Assembly (NCBI RefSeq): GCF_003611735.1
Contig: NZ_RAWG01000075.1
Span: 1 to 34,172, forward strand
Source: Corallococcus sicarius
Lineage (GTDB): Bacteria > Myxococcota > Myxococcia > Myxococcales > Myxococcaceae
Direction of reading: 5' to 3'
DNA length: 34,172 bases
The notes below the pieces were generated by a model, which was not told where the DNA came from, did no database searches, and saw only the letters and a program-made list of their open reading frames with translations. This document shows positions 15,590-22,866 of this stretch, piece after piece (within the stretch, counting starts at the first letter, position 1; every line of letters starts with the position of its first letter). Made by a program: the position numbers and the translations under genes.

Positions 15590-16198
15590 ATGAGGCCCAT
15601 CGACGCGGAAGTGCTGTCGGGCAGCGCGCTGTACCGGGAGGTCGTGCTGCGCAAGCTGGCCCATGCGCGCGAGTCGGTGTGGATCGCCACGGCCAACGTG
15701 AAGGCCATGTACGTGGAGGGGAAGGGGGGCAAGTTCGTCCCGCTGCTGGAAATCCTGGACGGGCTGGCGGCGCGGGGCGTCGCGCTGCGGCTGCTGCACG
15801 CGGAGCTGCCCAGCCGGCCGTTCCGGGCCGCGTTCGACGCCCGCTCGCGGCTGGTGAAGGGTGGGCTGGAGCTGAAGGTGTGCCCGCGCGTGCACTTCAA
15901 GGCGGTGGTGGTGGACGGGGCGTGGGTCTACCTGGGGAGCGCGAACCTCACCGGCGCGGGGCTGGGCGCCAAGGGCGACGACGTCCGCAACTTCGAGATG
16001 GGCTTCGTCACCGAGGACTTCGACGTCATCGACCGGACCACCGCCCTTTTTGACGCAGTGTGGGGTGGCGCCGAGTGCAGGGGGTGCCGGCTTCGCTCCG
16101 TCTGCCCGGACCCCATCTTGCCCTCCGGCGTGGGACAGGCGAAGAAACGGGGGAGGGACGCGGTGCGTCTGGGACAGTCCCGGCGGCTGCGTCGCTGA
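15590..16198 (+). CDS. Phospholipase-D-like protein with one HKD motif and a Cys cluster
   Basis: 202-residue member of the PLD superfamily (phosphodiesterases, nucleases, phosphatidyl transferases). One full HKD motif is present: H102-x-K104-x4-D109-x6-GSxN (G116, S117, N119). A single motif means two chains must combine for one active site, as in the Nuc endonuclease. C163-x2-C166-x5-C172 follows the domain and could bind a metal; the tail (183-202) is strongly basic, which would suit nucleic acid or membrane binding. No signal peptide. ATG 15590 is chosen; GTG 15560 in the same frame is an alternative. It is divergent from the TetR operon across the palindromic operators. Substrate unknown. 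Confidence 0.8.
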   Translation: MRPIDAEVLSGSALYREVVLRKLAHARESVWIATANVKAMYVEGKGGKFVPLLEILDGLAARGVALRLLHAELPSRPFRAAFDARSRLVKGGLELKVCPRVHFKAVVVDGAWVYLGSANLTGAGLGAKGDDVRNFEMGFVTEDFDVIDRTTALFDAVWGGAECRGCRLRSVCPDPILPSGVGQAKKRGRDAVRLGQSRRLRR

Positions 16199-16213
16199 CG
16201 AAAAGGACACCGC

Positions 16214-16333
16214 ATGACGCTGGACCTCGCTGCTCGCCCCCGCGCGAAGCGTTCCCGGCAGGCACCAGGCGTGCAGTCCGGGCCCGTCCGCGCGGACTTC
16301 GCGAGCGCCGCGCCGCGGATCCGGGCAGACTGA
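16214..16333 (+). CDS. Possible 39-residue small protein
   Basis: A short frame, ATG 16214 to TGA 16333, sits alone in the 142-bp gap between the HKD gene and the membrane kinase. AAAAGGA (16201-16207) lies six bases before the ATG, a better ribosome site than either neighbour has. The product is basic (many Arg/Lys in residues 8-26), without a membrane segment. It could be a leader peptide coupled to the kinase start at 16341, or chance. Unrecognised. Confidence 0.35.
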   Translation: MTLDLAARPRAKRSRQAPGVQSGPVRADFASAAPRIRAD

Positions 16334-16340
16334 AGCCCGG

Positions 16341-17747
16341 GTGGCGCTCCTCGGCTCCAAGACGCAGGGCAACGACGCGGCCGCGGACGAACGCGCCAGC
16401 CGTCGGGTGAAGCGACGCACCTATTGGTTGTGCGCGCTGCTCCTCGCGCTGGGCTCGCTGACCCATCCGCTCGTGCTGGGAGGCGTGCGGCCGGTGTTCC
16501 TCGGCGTGCAGCTGACCTGGGCCGCGGCCTTCGTCCTGCTGGGCACGCTCGTGGGCGCGGGCTGGCTGCGCAACCCGGTGAGCGGAATCCTGGCGGGCGT
16601 GGTGAGCCTCACGGCGCTCACCGTGAGCATCCAGGCCACGGGGGGCCTGTCGAGCCCGCTGTACTCCTCCTTCTTCACGGTGCCGCTCTTCGTCGCCGTC
16701 TTCATCCCCGGCCAGCGGCTGCCGGTGTGGTTCGCCATCGCGGGCACGCTGGTCAGCGTGGTGGTCATCACCTGGATGTCAGGCGAGGGCCTGTCGGCGC
16801 TCGTCCGCCAGTCCGCCAGCCTCGTCTTCGTGATGCTGGTGTCCGCCCACGGCGCGGAGACCTTCCGCCGCCTGCAGGGCGCCCAGCAGTCCGCGCACCT
16901 GGAGCGCGTGGAGGCCCTGCGTCAGCTGGCGGACAGCGAGCTGCGCCGCGTGAGAGCGGAGCGCCAGCGCGCGGAGGTGGAGCGGCTGGTGGTGGTGGGG
17001 CAGCTCGCGGCGGGCGTGGCGCACGAGGTGAACAACCCGCTCGCGTACGTGACGGCGAACCTGCGCTACCTGGAAGAGGAGTGGGCCGAGGGCGTGCCCG
17101 CGGACCTGGAGGACGTGCGGCGCGTGCTGGAGGAGACGCAGCAGGGCGTGACGCGCATCCAGCAGATCATCACCGACCTGCGCCTGTTCTCCCGCGAGGA
17201 GTCCGGCGGCCAGGAGTCCTGCGACGTCGGCGAGGCGCTGGCCGAAGCGCAGCGGCTGGCGTCGGTGCGCCTGCGCAGCCTGGCCCGCGTGGAGCGCAGC
17301 GTGGCGGAGGGCCTGGCCCAGGCGCGCCTCACCCCCCGGCACCTGGTGCAGGTGCTGGTGAACCTGCTCATCAACGCCGCGGACGCGCTGGAGTCCTCCC
17401 GCACGAACCGGACCGCGTTCGTGATGCTGCGCGCGCGCATGGAAGGTGAGCACGTGCGCGTGGAGGTGGAGGACAACGGCCCGGGCATCCCCGAGGCCGT
17501 GCTGCCGCGCCTCTTCGAGCCCTTCTTCACCACCAAGCCGCCCGGCAAGGGCACGGGCCTGGGGCTGGCGCTGTGCCGCGAGTATGTGGCACGCGCCGGG
17601 GGCACGCTGGAGGCGGAGAACCGCGCGGAGGGCGGCGCGCGCTTCATCCTCCGACTGCCCGCCGCGAGGCCCGCGTCCCAGCCTCCGCGCCGGGACGGGG
17701 CCGCGCCCGCGCCCCATGACGCGGCCGTGGAGCCCGCGGCGGACTAG
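16341..17747 (+). CDS. Membrane-bound sensor histidine kinase (orphan)
   Basis: 468-residue kinase. Residues 28-168 hold about six hydrophobic segments (approximately 28-44, 52-74, 80-98, 108-122, 127-146, 152-168) with very short loops, a membrane-embedded sensor without a periplasmic domain. A coiled linker (175-215) joins HisKA, with H228 in GQLAAGVAHEVNNPLAYV, and HATPase_c with NLLINAADAL, DNGPGI and GTGLGLAL. The tail from 440 is Pro/Ala-rich. The start is GTG 16341 with weak ribosome-site signal; translational help from the small upstream frame is possible. No response regulator adjoins it. Its H-box closely matches the kinase at 2556-4652, which suggests both belong to one kinase subfamily. 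Confidence 0.9.
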   Translation: MALLGSKTQGNDAAADERASRRVKRRTYWLCALLLALGSLTHPLVLGGVRPVFLGVQLTWAAAFVLLGTLVGAGWLRNPVSGILAGVVSLTALTVSIQATGGLSSPLYSSFFTVPLFVAVFIPGQRLPVWFAIAGTLVSVVVITWMSGEGLSALVRQSASLVFVMLVSAHGAETFRRLQGAQQSAHLERVEALRQLADSELRRVRAERQRAEVERLVVVGQLAAGVAHEVNNPLAYVTANLRYLEEEWAEGVPADLEDVRRVLEETQQGVTRIQQIITDLRLFSREESGGQESCDVGEALAEAQRLASVRLRSLARVERSVAEGLAQARLTPRHLVQVLVNLLINAADALESSRTNRTAFVMLRARMEGEHVRVEVEDNGPGIPEAVLPRLFEPFFTTKPPGKGTGLGLALCREYVARAGGTLEAENRAEGGARFILRLPAARPASQPPRRDGAAPAPHDAAVEPAAD

Positions 17748-17766
17748 CGACTGCGAGCGCTGGCGC

Positions 17767-18141
17767 TCATCGCTCCAGCGCGTGCGCGACCTGCCCCAAC
17801 AGCCGCAGGCGCGGGGAGTCCAGCTTGCGCACGGTGCGCATCAGCCGGCGCACCTCGGGACGTTCGCGGTACTCCGGCGGATCCTCCGCGAGCTGCGGCG
17901 CGCCGTCCTCCGTGATGGCCGCCGTCGCGCTCAACCCGAGCAGCACATCCGACGAGCAGCTGAGCACCAGGCACAGCTTCCGCAACGTCCGGACGCTGGG
18001 CAGCATGTGCCCGCGCTCCAGCCGCCCGTACACCTCGGTGGCGATGCCGACGCGCTCGGCCACATCGGCCTGCGTCAGCTCCAGCCGCTGCCGGGCCGCG
18101 CGGACTGCGTTTCCAATGAGGGTGGCCAGTCGTTGTTCCAT
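17767..18141 (-). CDS. XRE/Cro-family transcriptional regulator
   Basis: 124-residue DNA-binding protein with one HTH_3 domain at about 8-65 (RLELTQADVAERVGIATEVYGRLERG gives the two recognition helices, then a helix with LPSVRTLRKLCLVL). The C-terminal half (70-124) is acidic then basic, with no recognised domain, and could mediate dimerisation. ATG 18141 is selected because homology starts right after it; the ribosome site is weak (AGG, 12 bases away), so translation may be limited. It converges with the membrane kinase gene (19 bp). The gap upstream contains a large two-tier hairpin. Target genes unknown. Confidence 0.85.
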   Translation of the reverse strand: MEQRLATLIGNAVRAARQRLELTQADVAERVGIATEVYGRLERGHMLPSVRTLRKLCLVLSCSSDVLLGLSATAAITEDGAPQLAEDPPEYRERPEVRRLMRTVRKLDSPRLRLLGQVAHALER

Positions 18142-18169
18142 GGCGTGGAAAACCTGTCGAAAAGAGGAG

Positions 18170-18210
18170 CTTCTCCCCCCGCTTTTCGGCGGAGAGGTAC
18201 CGGGGAGAAG
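18170..18210 (-). promoter_or_regulatory. Two-tier hairpin in the leader of the XRE gene
   Basis: CTTCTCCCC (18170-18178) is a perfect 9-bp complement of GGGGAGAAG (18202-18210). Inside, CCGC (18179-18182) pairs with GCGG (18189-18192). Read toward the XRE gene, the stem is followed within 12 bases by CTCCTCTTTT, a terminator-like tail ending 20 bases before the ATG. It could be an attenuator, or a double operator for self-control. Confidence 0.45.
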
Positions 18211-18507
18211 TCGCTGCCGTGCGTGACCTCGTGAGACACAGATTACGAGTGGGGTCTGACATCTCCGGACGTGCGGAGCAGCGCCGCAAACCCGCGACAA
18301 ATCGCGGTTTCCGCCGTTCTCGCGCGCGCGTTTCGCAAGGCTTCCCGGGTGTTTTTTCGCGCGTCGCGCGGACGTCGAACCGGGGTGGTAGGCGCGCACG
18401 CCCGTCCCCCTCCCAGGACGTCACGGGAAGGCCGTGCGAGGTCGCACGACCCGCCGGGTTGTCCCGCGCGCTTCCGGACATTTTCGAGGGTCCGGGCGGA
18501 CCGCGCG
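18211..18507. other. Palindrome-rich intergenic stretch without a gene
   Basis: No convincing coding frame lies between the XRE gene and the nitronate-monooxygenase-like gene. The stretch holds several perfect inverted repeats: CCGCGA-CAAA-TCGCGG (18292-18307, flanked by AAA and TTT and terminator-like on both strands), CGTGCGA-GG-TCGCACG (18433-18448) and GGTCCG-GG-CGGACC (18489-18502). GCGCGCTTCCGG occurs twice (from about 18466 and 18503). A T6 run lies near 18352. It could be a structured small RNA, a set of operators or simply terminators. Confidence 0.45.
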
Positions 18508-18530
18508 CTTCCGGCGTGTCGTGCCGGAAG
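18508..18530 (-). terminator. Hairpin downstream of the nitronate-monooxygenase-like gene
   Basis: CTTCCGGC (18508-18515), a seven-base loop, then GCCGGAAG (18523-18530): a perfect 8-bp stem 36 bases past the gene's stop on the minus strand. No T-run follows, so it is an imperfect intrinsic terminator. Confidence 0.5.
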
Positions 18531-18566
18531 GGCGGGTCCACGCCCGGCGGATGCCACGAGAACTTT

Positions 18567-19463
18567 TCAGCCCACGTCCACGGACGGCAGCGCGGCGCGT
18601 GCTTCGGTGTACTCGCGCACCATGCGCTCCACGACGGTGGCGGCGGGCAGCACGTCCTTGACGAAGGCGACGCCCTGGCCGGCGCTCCAGGTGTCCTTCC
18701 ACGCCTTGCCCTGGCCCGCGCGGAAGCGCTCCAGCGCGCTCTTGAGGAAGTTGCCGTGCACGCCCGTCACCTCCTTCGTGTACTCGAGGTCCTCGGGGCT
18801 TGAGTCCACCAGCGCCTGCTTGTAGTCGGCCGGGGCGCCGGCTTCGTCCGTTGCGAGGAAGCGCGTGCCCAGGTACGCGCCGTCCAGGCCCAGCGCGAGC
18901 GTGGCCGCGAGGTGCCGTCCGGTGGAGAGCGCGCCCGCGAGCACCACCGGCACGCCCAGCTCCTGCTTGAGCCAGGGGCCCAGCACCATGGGGCTCAGGT
19001 TGCCCGCGTGGCCGCCCGCGCCGGAGCCCACCGCGACGAGCGCGTCCACGCCCGCCTTCACGGCCTTCTCCGCGTGGCGCAGCGAAATCACGTCGCTCCA
19101 CACCTTGCCGCCGTACGCGTGCACGCGCTCCACCACGGGCGTGGGGTCGCCCAGGCTGGTGATGACGAGCGGCACCTGGCGCTCCACCGTCGCGGCCATG
19201 TCCTCCTCCAGGCGCTCGGCCCACTTGAGGATGAGGTTCACGCCGAAGGGCACGTCCTTGGGGAACGTGGCGAGGAAGTCCCGGTACGCCTGCGCGGTGC
19301 GGAAGTTGAGGGACGGCACGGCGCCGATGGCGCCCGCGCGGCCCGCGGCCTCCAGCAGGGCCGCGTTGGAGACCAGGAACATGGGCGCGGCGATGATGGG
19401 ATAGCGGATGCCCAACATCCGGGTGACGGCGGTGTCGATGCGCGAGGTGGACATGCGGCGCAT
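18567..19463 (-). CDS. Nitronate monooxygenase / FabK-like FMN-dependent TIM-barrel protein
   Basis: 298-residue cytoplasmic FMN enzyme of the 2-nitropropane dioxygenase family; members oxidise alkyl nitronates, while close relatives (FabK) reduce enoyl-ACP. The opening MLGIRYPIIAAPMFLVSN, the GSGAGGHAGN loop with H152 (the usual catalytic His) and VVLAGALSTGRHLAATLALGLDGAYLGTRF for phosphate binding are all typical. It is a little shorter than the usual 320-360. Two starts, ATG 19463 and ATG 19454, are both possible; neither has a Shine-Dalgarno. It is divergent from pomY across 230 bp. The physiological substrate cannot be read from sequence. Confidence 0.86.
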   Translation of the reverse strand: MRRMSTSRIDTAVTRMLGIRYPIIAAPMFLVSNAALLEAAGRAGAIGAVPSLNFRTAQAYRDFLATFPKDVPFGVNLILKWAERLEEDMAATVERQVPLVITSLGDPTPVVERVHAYGGKVWSDVISLRHAEKAVKAGVDALVAVGSGAGGHAGNLSPMVLGPWLKQELGVPVVLAGALSTGRHLAATLALGLDGAYLGTRFLATDEAGAPADYKQALVDSSPEDLEYTKEVTGVHGNFLKSALERFRAGQGKAWKDTWSAGQGVAFVKDVLPAATVVERMVREYTEARAALPSVDVG

Positions 19464-19566
19464 TGGACCATGCGTGCGCGCGGGCGCGAGGCCGAAAAAT
19501 CGGCCTGGGCGGCGTTGTCAATCGCAGCGTGTCTTCCGAGGGGAAAACCCCTGGTGTTTCCCTGGT

Positions 19567-19592
19567 TTACGTAGCACGTAGGGCTGACGTAA
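19567..19592. promoter_or_regulatory. ACGTA cluster and palindrome upstream of pomY
   Basis: ACGTA occurs at 19569, 19576 and 19587, and TTACGT (19567-19572) is a perfect inverse of ACGTAA (19587-19592). It lies about 100 bp before the pomY start in an AT-richer patch. A hairpin AGGGG-AAAA-CCCCT (19539-19552) precedes it. A regulator site for the pom operon is possible; I could not fix a -35/-10 pair. Confidence 0.4.
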
Positions 19593-19693
19593 GGTGCGCC
19601 CCCCGGCCGAGGTCGGGGAAGCCGGGGAGTCCCTTCGGTGTCGCGAACCAGGGAGCGCCGCCGAGCGCCTTCGCGGGGAGGCCAGATCCAGCC

Positions 19694-21850
19694 GTGAGTG
19701 ACGAGCGTCCGGACGCGCTGCTCAAGAGCGCACTCGAAAAGATCGTCTACTTCGAGGCCCGTGCGCAGCAGTTGCATGGCGAGCTGGCGAACGCGCGTGA
19801 TGAGCTGGCGCACCTCAAGGAGGACCTGTCCCACGCGCACCAGCGGGAGCTGGACCTGCGCCGCGAGTTGGCGGAGCTGGAGGTGCGCAGCGGCCGTGCG
19901 CAGGCGGAGCGGGAGGAGCTGACGCGGCTCAACCACGCGCTGCGCCTGGAGCGCAACCAGCTGATGGAGAAGCTGCTGGACGCAAGCCGCATCCATTCTT
20001 CCGGGCAGCCGCGCGGCGGTGTGGATGGGGATGACGACGACGAGCTGGGGTTCGACCTGGCGTCGTTCATCTCGCAGCTGCGCAGCGAGGTGATCCTGCG
20101 CAACGACACGGTGCCCGCGGTGCGCGTGCCCATCCGGGGCCCCGCGGTGCCGCTCAACAAGGCCTCCGAGCCGCAGGTGCCGTGGACGGAGCGTCCCGCG
20201 CCGCCGGTGCCGCAGCGGGCCTCGGCGGCGTTCGTGGCGGGGGACGCGGGGCTGTCTCCGGTGGCGCGCGAGGCGCAGCGGTTGCAGAACGAGGGCCGCC
20301 TGCGGGTGAGTCCGGAGCAGATGGCGGAGCTGTCCGGGCACGTGGGCAGCCCCACGGATGAGACGCTGTTCGGGTTCTCCGTGCGGGAGTTGTCGGCGGC
20401 GGACGCGGCGGCGCGGGTGCGCGCGGCGGAGCGGCTGAAGGCGCTGGCGCATCCGGCGGCGGCGCCGGCGTTGGCGGCGGCGCTGCATGCGGAGACGGAC
20501 GCGGCGGCGCAGGTGGCGCTGTTGCAGGCGTTCGCGGGGCTGTGTCGGGAGGAGGGGGCGTCGGTGGTGTCGCCGCTCCTGTCGTCGCCGGTGCCGGAGG
20601 TGCGCATCGCGGCGTTGAAGGCGCTGCTCGTGCTGGCGCCCCGGGATGCGGCGCCGCACCTGGCGCAGGCGATGAAGGACTCGGACCGGTCGGTGCGGCG
20701 GCGGGCGTCGTTGCTGGCGCTGGGGCTGGAAGGGGAGACGGCGCGGCGGCTGGGCGAGGACGCCATCCACGACACGGACTCGGAGGTCCGCGCGCTGGCG
20801 GCGCTGGCGCTGGGCGCGGGCCGGGGTGAGAACGCGCGGATGTTGCTGCTGGAGGCGCTGGACGACCGGGAGTCGCGCGTGCGCAAGGCGGCGGCGCAGA
20901 GCCTGTCGCGCATCCTCGGGCACGACGTGTCGGCGGTGGTGACGCTGGATGATGCGCACCGGCGCCGGGAGATCCGCCGGCTGGCGACGCTGCCCGTGAA
21001 GCCCGTGCGCGCGACGCTGGAAGTGAAGGTCGCGGCGCCCGTGCTCCTGGCGCCCGTGGTTGCGAGTGGCGCACAGCAGCAGGTGGTGGCGCAGGTGCCT
21101 GTGAACGGTGCGCAGCAGGTGGCCGCGCACAGCGCACAGCAGGCCGCGATGCACAACGCGCAGCAGGTAGCGGCTCAAGGCACGCAGCAGGCCGCGATGC
21201 ACAACGCGCAGCAGGCAGCCGCGCAGAGCATGCAGCAGGCAGCGATTCACAGCGCGCAGCAGGCGGCCGTGAACGCCGCGCAGCACGCGGTGCACAGCGC
21301 ACAGCAGCCGGCGGTCGCGCTGGCCGCGAACGATTCGCAGTGGACGGCGGCCCCGATGGCCGTCCCCGCGCTCGCCGTCGCCGCCGTGGGCGTGTCCCAT
21401 GCCGCTCCTTCCGCGCGGCACGCGGCCGTACCCGCGATGGTCGCGAACGGGGGCCCGGTGTCCTTCGCTTCAGGCCCTGCCTCGGCACCCCCGCCGCGTC
21501 CGGTCGCCTTCGTTCCGCCCGTTCCTCCGGTCGCCGTGTCCCCGCCCGTTCCCGCCGTGCGCCGCACGCCCGTACAGGCCGCGCTGGTGGCCATGGGCGC
21601 ACCTCCGCCGACTCGCGCTCCGGCGGCTCCCATCGCACCGCCCCCGGCTCCGCCGCGCCGGGGCCCTTCGCCCGTGGAGGCGCTGTGTGGGGCGATGTTG
21701 CAGGAGGTGCGGGTCGCCGTCCGTGGACGCTCGCTCCCTGAGCTGACGGCCGGGCTGTCCGCTCCGGCGGAGCTCGCACAGGAGGCTGTTGCCCTGCTGG
21801 TGGCCCGAGGGGCCATCGTGCGAAGGGGGCACAAATACTTCGCCGCTTGA
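19694..21850 (+). CDS. pomY: PomY, division-site protein of the PomXYZ system
   Basis: 718-residue scaffold that in M. xanthus forms condensates on PomX/PomZ and promotes FtsZ ring formation at midcell. Order of parts: coiled coil (about 8-100, heptad-like ELANARDELAHLKEDL), acidic linker (112-117), HEAT repeats (about 235-410; e.g. PEVRIAALKALLVLAP, SEVRALAALALGAG, SRVRKAAAQSLSRIL), Gln/Ala octapeptide repeats (473-543), Pro/Ala-rich disorder (550-660) and a small C-terminal domain (about 658-718) resembling a winged helix. Identification rests on this layout plus adjacency to PomZ and PomX. GTG 19694 is chosen; GGGGAGG lies about 12 bases upstream. It heads a three-gene operon. The repeat block is unusual. 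Confidence 0.88.
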   Translation: MSDERPDALLKSALEKIVYFEARAQQLHGELANARDELAHLKEDLSHAHQRELDLRRELAELEVRSGRAQAEREELTRLNHALRLERNQLMEKLLDASRIHSSGQPRGGVDGDDDDELGFDLASFISQLRSEVILRNDTVPAVRVPIRGPAVPLNKASEPQVPWTERPAPPVPQRASAAFVAGDAGLSPVAREAQRLQNEGRLRVSPEQMAELSGHVGSPTDETLFGFSVRELSAADAAARVRAAERLKALAHPAAAPALAAALHAETDAAAQVALLQAFAGLCREEGASVVSPLLSSPVPEVRIAALKALLVLAPRDAAPHLAQAMKDSDRSVRRRASLLALGLEGETARRLGEDAIHDTDSEVRALAALALGAGRGENARMLLLEALDDRESRVRKAAAQSLSRILGHDVSAVVTLDDAHRRREIRRLATLPVKPVRATLEVKVAAPVLLAPVVASGAQQQVVAQVPVNGAQQVAAHSAQQAAMHNAQQVAAQGTQQAAMHNAQQAAAQSMQQAAIHSAQQAAVNAAQHAVHSAQQPAVALAANDSQWTAAPMAVPALAVAAVGVSHAAPSARHAAVPAMVANGGPVSFASGPASAPPPRPVAFVPPVPPVAVSPPVPAVRRTPVQAALVAMGAPPPTRAPAAPIAPPPAPPRRGPSPVEALCGAMLQEVRVAVRGRSLPELTAGLSAPAELAQEAVALLVARGAIVRRGHKYFAA
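21110..21322 (+). repeat. In-frame 24-bp minisatellite coding octapeptides in pomY
   Basis: Seven consecutive eight-residue units (AQQVAAHS, AQQAAMHN, AQQVAAQG, TQQAAMHN, AQQAAAQS, MQQAAIHS, AQQAAVNA), then a seven-residue AQHAVHS and AQQPAVAL. The DNA period is 24 bp with the core GCGCAGCAGGC/T. Consensus [AMT]-Q-Q-[AV]-A-[AMIV]-[HQN]-x. Confidence 0.9.
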
Positions 21851-21897
21851 GGCAAGGTGCCTCGGCCGGGCCTCACACGTCATCCGAAGGGTCGTTC

Positions 21898-22857
21898 ATG
21901 GAAGCGCCGACGTACAGCTCGAAGCAGGTGGCCGAGATGCTCGGCGTGACTCCGAAGGCGATCCCCGCGGAGCTGCGCAAGGACGCCTACGGCCCGGAAG
22001 ACGTGTGGGAGCTGCGGACGACGCTCAACCGCTTCCCCCCCAGCGCGGGCCACCGCCGCCAGCTCTTCCTCAACTTCAAGGGCGGCACCGGCAAGACGTC
22101 GCTGTCCACGTCCTACGCGTGGCGCCTGGCGGAGCTGGGCTACGCGGTGCTCCTCATCGACCTCGACAGCCAGGGCCACGCCACCAAGTGTCTGGGCTAC
22201 GAGGGCGAGGACTTCGAGAAGACCCTCCTCGACGTGCTGGTGCGAAAGACGCCGCTCGTGCAGGTGGTCCAGAAGTCCACGCTGCCCAACCTGGACTTCA
22301 TCCCGTCCAACCTGAGCATGTCCACGGTGGACCTGGCGCTCATGCCCATGGCCGGCCGCGAGTTCAAGCTGCGCAACGCGCTCAAGGACGTGGAGGCGCA
22401 GTACGACTTCATCGTCTTCGACGCGCCGCCGTCCTTCGGCCTGCTCAACCTCAACGCGCTGATGGCCGCGAACGACCTGTTCGTCCCGGTGCTCGCGGAC
22501 TTCCTCTCCTTCCACGGCCTGAAGCTGCTCTTTGAAACCGTGCAGAGCCTGGAGGAGGACCTGAACCACGTGCTGGACCACGTGTTCATCGTGGTGAACT
22601 CCTTCAACGCCACCTTCAAGCTGGCGAAGGAGGCGCTGGAGGCGCTCCAGACGCACTACCCGGAGTACCTGCTGCCGACCATCATCCGGCAGTGCACCAA
22701 GTTCGCGCAGGCCTCCAGCGAGGGCCGCCCGGTGTTCGTGGCGGATCCGACGTCCAAGGGGGCCAACGACATCCAGGCCATGCTCGACAACGTGCTGCCA
22801 CGGCTGGTGGCCGCGCACGCTCCGCCCAAGAGCGGTGGCGCGACGAAAGCCGGCTGA
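21898..22857 (+). CDS. pomZ: PomZ, ParA/MinD-type ATPase positioning the division site
   Basis: 319-residue ATPase that dimerises with ATP, binds the nucleoid non-specifically and moves the PomX/PomY cluster to midcell. An N-terminal segment (1-45; SSKQVAEMLGVTPKAI) resembles a MerR-like helix-turn-helix. The deviant Walker A motif KGGTGKTS has G62, K66; D90 lies in LLIDLDSQGH; FDAPPSFG is Walker A'; K268 lies in RQCTKFAQ. These four numbers coincide with residues mutated in M. xanthus PomZ, whose length is also 319 as I recall, so the protein is collinear with it. ATG 21898 has GAAGGG seven bases upstream. It lies 47 bp after pomY and 9 bp before pomX. Very confident. Confidence 0.95.
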   Translation: MEAPTYSSKQVAEMLGVTPKAIPAELRKDAYGPEDVWELRTTLNRFPPSAGHRRQLFLNFKGGTGKTSLSTSYAWRLAELGYAVLLIDLDSQGHATKCLGYEGEDFEKTLLDVLVRKTPLVQVVQKSTLPNLDFIPSNLSMSTVDLALMPMAGREFKLRNALKDVEAQYDFIVFDAPPSFGLLNLNALMAANDLFVPVLADFLSFHGLKLLFETVQSLEEDLNHVLDHVFIVVNSFNATFKLAKEALEALQTHYPEYLLPTIIRQCTKFAQASSEGRPVFVADPTSKGANDIQAMLDNVLPRLVAAHAPPKSGGATKAG

Positions 22858-22866
22858 GATTCCGCC

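Noticed and set aside
18352-18357. T6 run considered as a terminator tail
   Set aside because: No stable stem lies directly before it on the plus strand, and on the minus strand it reads as an A-run.
21110-21322. 24-bp repeats considered as a CRISPR array
   Set aside because: No unique spacers; units are contiguous, imperfect and in frame within pomY, and no cas genes are near.
19238-21421. A 727-codon minus-strand frame overlapping pomY and the nitronate-monooxygenase-like gene
   Set aside because: Its repetitive Leu/Arg/His sequence is the complement of the pomY Gln repeats; both overlapped genes have real domains.
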